Shown: positions 25,361-33,400 of the stretch, one piece after another
Layout of the letters: each line of letters starts with the position of its first letter
How positions within the stretch are numbered: the stretch's first letter is position 1
Origin: Phycisphaerae bacterium
GTDB lineage: Bacteria; Planctomycetota; Phycisphaerae; Sedimentisphaerales; Anaerobacaceae
DNA: 42,486 nt
Reading direction: 5' to 3'
Assembly (NCBI GenBank): GCA_017993835.1
Contig: JAGOLX010000024.1
Location: 39,309-81,794, forward strand
Notes under the pieces: generated by a model
Seen by the model: only the letters and a program-made list of their open reading frames with translations
What the model was told of the DNA's origin: nothing
Databases searched by the model: none
Position numbers and translations under genes: made by a program

Positions 25361-25404
25361 CTTGTGTATCGCCCGTGCGGCACACTTCTCTTAAGGTCTT
25401 ATTT

Positions 25405-26277
25405 GTGAAGAGCTTACGGCAGGTTTCCATCGTAGGATTGGGGCTTCTGGGCGGCTCGATCTCGCTGGCTGTGCGCGAGCGTATGCCCGGCGTCGCGGTC
25501 GTCGGATACAGCCATCGACCCGCGACGAGGCGCAGAGCCAAGAGCCTGGGAATCGTAACCCGGGTCGCGGGCGATTTGGCCACTGCGGCTGAGACCGCCG
25601 ACATGGTCATCCTGGCAACCCCCATCTTCACCTTCGAGCAGTACTTCGCGGACCTGGCCGGCGTGGTGCCGTCGGACTGTATCGTCACCGACGTCGGCTC
25701 CACCAAGCTGCTCCCCCACCAGTGGGCCGACCGCAGGCTCGGGAAGTCGGCCCGTTACGTCGGATCGCATCCGATCGCCGGCTCGGAGCAGCGCGGCGTC
25801 GAGTTCGCCCGGGATGACCTCTTCGACCAGGCGCGATGCATCCTGACCACCACAGCGACAACGGACCGCGCCGCCGTCAGGATTCTCAGGGAGTTCTGGT
25901 CCGCCCTGGGGTGCAATGTCCACGTCATGAAGCCTGTCGACCACGACCGGGTCTTCGCCAATATCAGCCATCTGCCTCACGTGATGGCCGCCGGACTGGT
26001 CAACGCCAGCGACGAGGAGGATATGAAGTACGCCGGCAAGGGGTTCCTCGACAGCACACGGATTTCCTCGGGCCCCGCGTCGATCTGGACGGACGTCCTG
26101 GTCGCCAACGGGCAGAACATCACCGACGGCCTGGACCGTGCCATTGTCGAACTGTCGAAGCTGAAGGAGGCCATCCGGAACGGCAATAGAGAACGGATCA
26201 TGGAGTTACTGGAGACGGCCCGGTGCAAGCGGGCCGCACTCATCAAGTACAAGATCAGGAAGAAGGAACTACTGTAG
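25405..26277 (+). CDS. tyrA: Prephenate dehydrogenase family protein
   Basis: TyrA oxidatively decarboxylates prephenate (or arogenate) in tyrosine synthesis. The 290-residue protein opens with the NAD(P)-binding strand VSIVGLGLLGGSISLAV. It continues with DMVILATPIFTFEQYF, IVTDVGSTK, YVGSHPIAGSEQRGVEFA and DHDRVFANISHLPHVMAAGL, the last containing catalytic-site His residues. GTG 25405 lies just before the Rossmann fold; GTG 25375 is an alternative. There is no fused chorismate mutase and no ACT domain, so feedback control is not obvious. Its TAG overlaps the GTG start of purL by one base. Confidence 0.92.
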   Translation: MKSLRQVSIVGLGLLGGSISLAVRERMPGVAVVGYSHRPATRRRAKSLGIVTRVAGDLATAAETADMVILATPIFTFEQYFADLAGVVPSDCIVTDVGSTKLLPHQWADRRLGKSARYVGSHPIAGSEQRGVEFARDDLFDQARCILTTTATTDRAAVRILREFWSALGCNVHVMKPVDHDRVFANISHLPHVMAAGLVNASDEEDMKYAGKGFLDSTRISSGPASIWTDVLVANGQNITDGLDRAIVELSKLKEAIRNGNRERIMELLETARCKRAALIKYKIRKKELL

Positions 26278-29162
26278 TGAGACAATGGCGTTTCGAGGTA
26301 TTCAACCGGCCCGGCCTTCCGGACGTGCAAGGCAATAGCGTACTGGCGGACATTCGAGAACTGGGCATCACGACGATCGAGGTCGTCCAATCGGCGAGGG
26401 TCTTCCTGATCGAAGCCGATTTCGACAAGGCCTTCGCGGAGCGAGTGGCCTGCGAGCTGCTGACGGACCCGGTGTGCGAGCAGCACTACCTCGGGCGGAG
26501 CACCGCCCCGCCGGGACTGGCCAAGGCGACGCTGATCGAGGTCCATCTCAAGAGCGGCGTGACCGACCCGGTCGCCGAGTCCGTCATGGCGGCCCTCAGG
26601 GACATGGGCGCAAATCCCGCCGGCGTGCGGACCGCACGCAAGTACGTGCTCCTGGGCGAGAAGATCAAGCCCGCACAGATCGATCTGATCGCCCGCAAGG
26701 TCCTGGCCAACGACGTGATCGAGGACGTCGTGATCGGCGATGACGCGGAGCCGCCGAGCCCGCACCTGAAGCCGTACGAACTGAACCTCGTCCATTGGCC
26801 CATTCGGGACCTTGACGACGACGGGTTGACCGCCCTGAGCAAGCAGCGGGACCTGTTCCTGAACCTCGTCGAGATGAAGACGGTTCAGGACTACTTCCGT
26901 CACCTCGAACGGGAGCCGACCGACGTCGAGCTGGAATCCATCGCCCAGACCTGGAGCGAGCACTGCGTCCACAAGACCCTCAAGAGCGAGGTGGACATGA
27001 CCCACAACGGGGAGAAGGTCCACTTCGACAACCTGCTCAAGGAGACCGTCTTCAAGGCCACCCAGCAGCTCAACAAGGACTGGTGCATCTCCGTGTTCGC
27101 CGACAACGCCGGCGTGGTCGAGTTCGACGAGCAGTCGGCAGTGTGCTTCAAGGTCGAGACGCACAACCACCCGTCGGCGCTCGATCCGTACGGCGGGGCC
27201 GCCACCGGCATCGGCGGCGTCATCCGCGACCCGATGGGGACCGGCATGGGCGCCCGCCCGATCGCAAACACTGACATCTTCTGCTTCGGCCGGCCCGACA
27301 AGAGCCTGGACGAGATCCCCAAGGGCGTCCTGCACCCCCGGCGGATCATGCGCGGCGTCGTCGCAGGGGTCCGCGACTACGGCAACCGCATGGGCATCCC
27401 CACCGTCAACGGCGCGATCTACTTCGACGACCGCTACATGGCCAATCCGCTCGTCTACTGCGGCAACGTCGGCATCATGGACAAGACGAAGGCCTTCAAG
27501 CACCAGCAGGCGGGCAACCTGATCGTCGTGGTCGGCGGACGGACCGGACGCGATGGCATCCACGGCGCGACGTTCTCCAGCGGCCAGATGACGCACGAGC
27601 ACGAGACGATCTTCTCGCACGCGGTGCAGATCGGCAACGCCATCACCGAGAAGAAAATGCTCGACGTCATTGTTCAGGCCAACGAAGCCGGTCTGTACGA
27701 AGCCATCACCGACTGCGGCGCGGGCGGACTGAGCAGCGCGGTCGGCGAAATGGGCTCGGAACTCGGCGCCGAGGTGGACCTGGAGAAGGTCCCGCTGAAG
27801 TACACCGGCCTGAGCTACACGGAAATCTGGATCAGCGAGGCCCAGGAGCGAATGGTCCTGGCGGTCAAGCCGGAGAACCTCGACGCAATCCAGAGAATCT
27901 TCGCAGGCGAGAACGTCGAATCGACGGTCATCGGACGCTTCACCGGCGACGGCAAGCTCCACCTCCGTTACAGCGGACAGCAGGTGGGCGAGCTGGACAT
28001 GAGCTTCCTCCACGACGGTGTCCCCAAGTACAAGCGTCAGGCCGCCTGGACAAAGCCTCGCGTCAGCGAACCGACCCTGGCGGAGAAGGACAACTACAAC
28101 GACGACCTGCTGCAAATCCTGTCGTCCTTCAACGTCGCCAGCAAGGAGTGGGTGATCCGCCAGTACGACCATGAGGTCCAGGGCGGTTCGGTGGTCAAGC
28201 CGCTGGTGGGCATCGCCAACGACGGGCCGAGCGACGCTGCGGTGGTCCAGCCCAAGTTCACCTCCCGGCGGGGCGTCGCCCTCAGTTGCGGCATGAATCC
28301 CCTGTATGGCGACATCGATCCCTACTGGATGGCGCTGGCGGGTATCGACGAAGCGATTCGCAATCTCGTCTGCGTCGGCGCACGGGTGGACCGCATCGCC
28401 CTGCTCGACAACTTCTGCTGGGCCCGATGCACTGATCCGGAGGTCCTGGGCAGTCTCGTGCGGGCCGCCCAGGCCTGCTACGACGGCGCGATGGCGTTCC
28501 AGGCGCCGTTCATCTCGGGCAAGGACTCCCTCAACAATGAGTTCGTCTGCGAGGACGGATCGCTCATCCGCATCCCGCCCACCCTGCTGATCAGCGCGAT
28601 GTCCCTCGTCGACGACATCGACCAGTGTGTCACGATGGACCTCAAGAAGCCCGGGAACATCCTGTTCATCGTGGGCAGGACAAGCAACGAGCTGGGCGGC
28701 TCGCACTACTACCAGGCTCGTGGGCACACGGGCGCCAATGTCCCCAAGCTCGATCTGACGCTGGCGCCGAAGATCGCCCGACAGATCGCGTCGGCCATCG
28801 CCGACGGCCTGGTCGCAAGCTGTCACGACTGCTCCGAGGGCGGCCTGGCGGTCGCCCTGGCGGAGATGGCCTTCGCCGGCGGCCTGGGCGCCGAAGCGGA
28901 CCTCCGCGGACTGCCCAGGGGCAAGGACTGCTCGCGAACCGACGTGCAGTTGTTCAGCGAGTCGAACAGTCGATACCTCGTCGAGGTCGCGCCAAAGCAC
29001 TTCGACGCCTTCGCGAAGAAGATGCTGAATCTGCCGTTCGGACAACTGGGCGTCGTGACCGAGGCGCCAAGCCTGGTCGTCAAGGACGCCGAAGGCCGGA
29101 ACATCATCGACGCCAAGATCGGCCAACTCAAACAGGCGTGGCAGAAGACGTTCAACTGGTAG
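26277..29162 (+). CDS. purL: Phosphoribosylformylglycinamidine synthase: tandem PurS-like domains fused to PurL
   Basis: This 961-residue protein belongs to step four of purine synthesis (FGAR to FGAM). Two PurS-like segments precede the catalytic part: residues about 1-80 (WRFEVFNRPGLPDVQGNSVL) and about 85-160 (ATLIEVHLKSGVTDPVAES). The PurL part follows with TWSEHCVHKT (about residue 220-230), VETHNHPSALDPYGGAATG, GRDGIHGATFSS, LYEAITDCGAGGLSSAVGE and SGKDSLNNEF. A separate PurS is therefore not needed. The glutaminase partner PurQ is encoded next. The GTG start overlaps the tyrA stop as TAGTG, with AAGGA 10 bases upstream. It pairs an amino-acid gene with purine genes in one run. Confidence 0.95.
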   Translation: MRQWRFEVFNRPGLPDVQGNSVLADIRELGITTIEVVQSARVFLIEADFDKAFAERVACELLTDPVCEQHYLGRSTAPPGLAKATLIEVHLKSGVTDPVAESVMAALRDMGANPAGVRTARKYVLLGEKIKPAQIDLIARKVLANDVIEDVVIGDDAEPPSPHLKPYELNLVHWPIRDLDDDGLTALSKQRDLFLNLVEMKTVQDYFRHLEREPTDVELESIAQTWSEHCVHKTLKSEVDMTHNGEKVHFDNLLKETVFKATQQLNKDWCISVFADNAGVVEFDEQSAVCFKVETHNHPSALDPYGGAATGIGGVIRDPMGTGMGARPIANTDIFCFGRPDKSLDEIPKGVLHPRRIMRGVVAGVRDYGNRMGIPTVNGAIYFDDRYMANPLVYCGNVGIMDKTKAFKHQQAGNLIVVVGGRTGRDGIHGATFSSGQMTHEHETIFSHAVQIGNAITEKKMLDVIVQANEAGLYEAITDCGAGGLSSAVGEMGSELGAEVDLEKVPLKYTGLSYTEIWISEAQERMVLAVKPENLDAIQRIFAGENVESTVIGRFTGDGKLHLRYSGQQVGELDMSFLHDGVPKYKRQAAWTKPRVSEPTLAEKDNYNDDLLQILSSFNVASKEWVIRQYDHEVQGGSVVKPLVGIANDGPSDAAVVQPKFTSRRGVALSCGMNPLYGDIDPYWMALAGIDEAIRNLVCVGARVDRIALLDNFCWARCTDPEVLGSLVRAAQACYDGAMAFQAPFISGKDSLNNEFVCEDGSLIRIPPTLLISAMSLVDDIDQCVTMDLKKPGNILFIVGRTSNELGGSHYYQARGHTGANVPKLDLTLAPKIARQIASAIADGLVASCHDCSEGGLAVALAEMAFAGGLGAEADLRGLPRGKDCSRTDVQLFSESNSRYLVEVAPKHFDAFAKKMLNLPFGQLGVVTEAPSLVVKDAEGRNIIDAKIGQLKQAWQKTFNW

Positions 29163-29163
29163 A

Positions 29164-29340
29164 GAAATCCGAATTTCGACCCCGCCAAGGCGGGAACGTA
29201 AATCCGAAACAAGCACGAATGACCAAAACCCAAAATTCGAAACGGAGTATCCGAGTGACCGTAGCGTTTCGGTCATTTGGATTTCGGGCCTTTGAATTTG
29301 TTTCGAGCTTCGTGCTTCGGATTTTGAATTTTGCTTTTTG
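29164..29340. repeat. Dispersed CCGAAAC-type imperfect palindrome, copy 1 (between purL and purQ)
   Basis: This AT-richer intergenic stretch is built of words such as AAATCCGAAACAAGCACGAA on the left and their approximate complements on the right (GAGCTTCGTGCTTCGGATTT). It resembles 35385-35545 in word content and two-armed layout. It separates purL from purQ by 186 bases within an otherwise tight run. Confidence 0.7.
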
Positions 29341-29348
29341 AGGCAAAG

Positions 29349-30320
29349 ATGGAACAAGTCCGAGCGATAGTCCTACGGGCCGCGGGAATCAACACCGACC
29401 TGGAAACCCAATATGCGTTGGAGCTGGCCGGCGCCAAGGCCGACCGCGTCCATATCAATCGAGCGATCGAGGACAAGGCACTGCTCGATCAGTACCAGAT
29501 CCTCATCTTCCCCGGCGGATTCAGCTACGGCGACGACGTCGCCGCCGGCAAGATCATGGCCAACCAGGTCGCCCACCATCTCGCAGAGGCGGTGCGGAAG
29601 TTCATCGACGACGGCAAGCTCGTCCTGGGCATCTGCAACGGATTCCAGGTCCTCGTCAAGGCAGGCATCCTGCCGGGGGGCTCGGAAAAAGGCAGATCGG
29701 GCCTGTATTCTTCAACGAAATCTCTTGGCTCGATTTCGTTGAAGAATGGACGTGACGAAGCTCTCGACGCGCGGCCAGGGTTTGAGGGGGAAGAATCGAA
29801 GAGGGAGATTCTTCCCCCTCAAAGTAGGCCCGATCTGCCTTTTTCCGAACCTTCCGCCGCCGGCGATTGGGAACCCTTCCGCCAGCAGGACGTCACCATC
29901 ACGTACAACGACAGCAACAAGTACGAAGACCGCTGGGTCTACCTCATGCCCCAGACGGATCGCTGCGTGTTCATCGAGCCGCAGCGGCAGATCTGCGTGC
30001 CCATCGCGCACGGAGAAGGCAAGATCGTCACGAAGAGCAACGAGACCCTCCAGAGACTCAAAGACGAGGGCTGCATCGCTTACAAATACGTCGATGAAGA
30101 AGGCAAAGAGGGCCCCTATCCGATCAATCCCAATGGCTCGATCGAGTCCATCGCCGGCCTGACGGACCGCACCGGGCGGGTCCTCGGACTCATGCCGCAC
30201 CCCGAGCGATACGTCCGGCGGACCCAGCACCCCCACTGGTCCCGACTCGGCGAAGACCTCGACCCGGACGGCATCAAGATCTTCCGCAACGCCGTCAAAT
30301 ACGTCCGCGAGAACCTGTAA
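29349..30320 (+). CDS. purQ: Phosphoribosylformylglycinamidine synthase glutaminase subunit, with in-frame folded-element insertion
   Basis: PurQ is the class I glutamine amidotransferase that feeds ammonia to PurL. The 323-residue frame shows IVLRAAGINTD, PGGFSYGDDVAAGKI, the nucleophile in LGICNGFQVLVKAG (Cys96) and the His284/Glu286 pair in MPHPERY. VTITYNDSNKYEDRW is the usual middle block. Between ILPGG and that block, residues about 112-167 are encoded by the folded palindromic element copy B (29682-29848) and look unlike any PurQ sequence. Without them the length would be close to normal. GAGG lies 5 bases before the ATG at 29349. The last codons form part of a perfect 11-bp palindrome at 30308-30332. 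Confidence 0.93.
   Translation: MEQVRAIVLRAAGINTDLETQYALELAGAKADRVHINRAIEDKALLDQYQILIFPGGFSYGDDVAAGKIMANQVAHHLAEAVRKFIDDGKLVLGICNGFQVLVKAGILPGGSEKGRSGLYSSTKSLGSISLKNGRDEALDARPGFEGEESKREILPPQSRPDLPFSEPSAAGDWEPFRQQDVTITYNDSNKYEDRWVYLMPQTDRCVFIEPQRQICVPIAHGEGKIVTKSNETLQRLKDEGCIAYKYVDEEGKEGPYPINPNGSIESIAGLTDRTGRVLGLMPHPERYVRRTQHPHWSRLGEDLDPDGIKIFRNAVKYVRENL
29682..29848. repeat. Folded palindromic element, copy B (inside purQ)
   Basis: Three perfect stems are seen: outer arms 29682-29704 with 29826-29848 (23 bp), hairpin 1 29707-29722 with 29732-29747 (16 bp), and hairpin 2 29781-29797 with 29807-29823 (17 bp). The core words are shared with copy A at 2450-2625, but the outer arms (here TCGGAAAAAGGCAGAT...) are unrelated to those of copy A. 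The element is translated in frame within purQ. Confidence 0.9.
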
Positions 30321-30412
30321 TACAGGTTCTCGACCTGTCCGACAAACGTTCCGCCTTCGACGAAATCGAAGGTGGTGAATAGAGGACCTGTGCGTGTGGG
30401 TTGAGAACCCAC
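30308..30412. repeat. Cluster of short palindromes at and after the purQ stop
   Basis: CGAGAACCTGT-AAT-ACAGGTTCTCG (30308-30332) is a perfect 11-bp stem spanning the purQ stop codon. Its right arm is also the left part of a second hairpin, ACAGGTTCTCGACCTGT (30322-30338), so the two are mutually exclusive. CCGCCTTCGA/TCGAAGGTGG (30351-30375) and GTGGGTTGAGAACCCAC (30396-30412) follow. No T-tract is present. The last unit recurs at 35711-35725 and 41385-41401. Confidence 0.75.
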
Positions 30413-30442
30413 GGGCCACTTGATGTCGCACAGCCCTCGCGG

Positions 30443-33400
30443 CTAATCGCCCAGCGTGGGTTCGGCGGCTTCCCAGTTGGCTCGGTCGTTGCCCGACCTG
30501 CCTGCGCTGGATTCGATTCGGTGGAGGGCCAGGCCCTGCCCGTCGGCTTCTGCCGGCCAGGGGGTCGTGTCGCCGTAGATCACTTCGTCCACGATGACCC
30601 ACGCGACCGGGGAGGCCGGGTTGTCGCCGGGCATGGATTTCTCCAGGGCCACCCGCTCGCCGCCGTTCGACAGGTTGCCCTTCCATGGGCCGAAGAGCCG
30701 AATACCGAGGCGCGATGCCCCGATCTGATAGATCTCGATGAAGGCATCGAGCCGCGAGGCATCTACGAGGGGGTCGAAGCCGACGACGATGAGGTGTTCT
30801 CCCGGATCGATCGCAGTCCCGGCGGGGAAATCGTATTCCACCCCGCCGTCGAGTCGCCAGACGACGTTCCCGCCGCCAAGGGAGATCGCCTCGCCCAAGG
30901 GGTTGTACAGCTCGATGTATTCCTCGTTGGCGTCGGGCGGGTGGTACATCAGTTCGCTGATCACGAGGTCCAAGATCGGATTGGCGTTGGCGGCGCCGGG
31001 CGAGGGCGTCAGGCGGAACCAGCAGTCGCCGCCGTCGGGGTAGCGGCCCAGCGCGACGTTGGGTTCCTGTGCCTTGAACCGCACCGCGTCCGCAACGCGG
31101 TCGGCGGTCGTGCCCGGCAGGTGCGACAGGAAGAGTTCCTCGCCGTCTTTGCTCAGGCCGAAGGCGCGGACATCCTCGAAGACCGCGTAGCCCCCCGCGG
31201 CGACCAACGTCTCCGGGATGGCCCACTTCTTCAGGTCCGCGGCATCATCGCTCAGATACCAGTCGGCCAGGGTCACGGCCCCCGTCGTCGGGTTGTACAA
31301 CTCGATCCAGTCACGGCCGGTCACGGGATTGGCCAGGAACTCGTTGATCCATACCATCGTTTCAGGCTCGGGATCGTCCTGGCCAGGCGAACCGCCGACG
31401 TACGTGCCGGCCCGCCAATTGCCCGGCCAATTCAACGAACCCTCGGGCTCGCCCGGCAGGGCCGAGTCCAGCGGGACGAGCGAGTGCCCGCCGCCGTCGG
31501 CGGCCGGGGGCCAGCCGCGACCGTCGCCGTACTCGTACTCGGCAATGGTCCCATTCCACCTGTCCACCAGCGAGACACGCTCGCCTTCGTTGGCCAGCTT
31601 GCCCGCATACGCGCCCGCGACAAGCCCCGAGAGCGCCGGACCATAGCGGGACAGGAACGCCTGCTCATTCGCGACGACCAGGACGAATCGGCCCGGGCCG
31701 AGGCTCTTGACCCTGCCGTCTGCGAAGCGGAAGGTGACGCCTCCGTCGAACGAAACGCCGTTCAAATCGAGGATCTTGTCACCGACATTCTTGATCTCGA
31801 TGAACTCGCATTCGTCGTTGTCGGCTCCGTCGCCCAGTTCGGGCGGGTTGTACATCAACTCGGTGATCCGCAGGTCCGCCAGGATTCCCGCCGCGACCGG
31901 CTCGTCCGCGACGAACTGCACGGGATTGGACCAATGGCTCCACCGGCCCGTGTCGTCCTTCATTCGGCAGCGAACTCGATAGGTTCGCCCCGGCTTGGCG
32001 ACAGTCGCAGGCAGCCAGATCCCGCTGCCGAATGCCTTGATCTCACCGCTCTCCCAGGCCGCGTCGATCTCGTACTTGCCGGGCGCCCCCTGCACGGTCA
32101 CGGACGCGCCGGCCTGCACCGACTCCGCCAGCAGGCGCGCGTCGATATAGCAGTCGGAACTGCTCGATATGTGCGAATTGAGCACCTGGATCGCGATGAC
32201 GTTGTCGCCTGGGACGAGCCACGTGTGAGCATCGCCCAGGTCATGCGTGACGAAATCCGAGTTGTCGATGGCGCTGACGGCGGTGTCGGAGTACGCGACG
32301 TTCTCGCCTCGGACATTATCCTGGAAGGCGAGGACGCCATTGACCCACAGGTTCACGCCGTCGTCGTATTTCACGTCGAGGGTCAGCCGGCCGAGGGCGT
32401 CGAGGTCGGCGACCTTGAAGGTCCTGCGGAGATACACGCTGGTGTAATTGTAGCGCATGTCCGCCAGGTTGGTTGCAGCGGGCTCATCGGCGCCGTACCC
32501 AATGATCGTCCTCCCGAAGAGCCACGAGGAGTCGTCGAAGCCGAGCTGACGCCAGGCGCCCTGGACCGTGGAGGGCTCCTGCGTGCCCTTGAAGTACTTC
32601 CACATGCCGCCCTCGGGCACCACAATGATCGTCTCGCCGCCATCCTGTATCGCGGCCCGCGAGCCCGCCGCCACCTCGGCGATCCGCCACTTCATCGCGC
32701 CGAACGTGCCGGCGCCCTGGGGATCGGAGAAGGCGGAGACGCTGAACGTCAAGGCGTTGACGGGGAATCCCGTCGGGGCCGTGGACTGGATCTGCGGCGT
32801 GTCGGGAATGGCCTCGTCCGCGGCCTTGCCGGCCAGGTAGATGACCCGCTCGGCCACGTAGTCCTTCATCACCTGAACCATGCCCTCGAAGGTTCGCTTG
32901 TAGCCGCGATCAACCGCCTCCTGGTAGAAGCGTCCCTGTCCAGCCTTGAGACTGGCCTGCCGGTCGATGTACGTGGGGTAGGCGCCCTCGCCCAAGGCCC
33001 AATGGTAGTCCCACATGCACTGGTCGGCGTCGGCCAGGGACAGGCCGCCGGACGGGTCGTCGATGATCCCGGCGTAGTCGTCAATCAACTGGTTCGTCTG
33101 ATCGGTGTTGAACAGCAGGTCGATAACCTCCCGCAGACGGTTCTTGTTCTCGATGTCGATGGAACTGTAGCTCAGCACGCCAGCCCGGCGGAACGGATCG
33201 TCCGGATCGTTGCTGCCGTAGTAGGTGGTCCACGTCAGATCGAGGTCCCAGGGGAGCTGCCACCACTGGTCCGTCTCCGGATGGTGATAGAGGAACCAGT
33301 TCTTCTCGGTGATGTCGCCGTGATGGACGGCCTGATAGATCGCGTGGTAGCCGTAGTAGGCGTCGAGGCTCACGTTCCGGCGCCACCACGATTCGTCGGC

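Noticed and set aside
25977-29357. 1126-codon reverse open frame opposite purL
   Set aside because: Mirror of purL; composition is dominated by Val, Asp, Arg and Leu with no domain.
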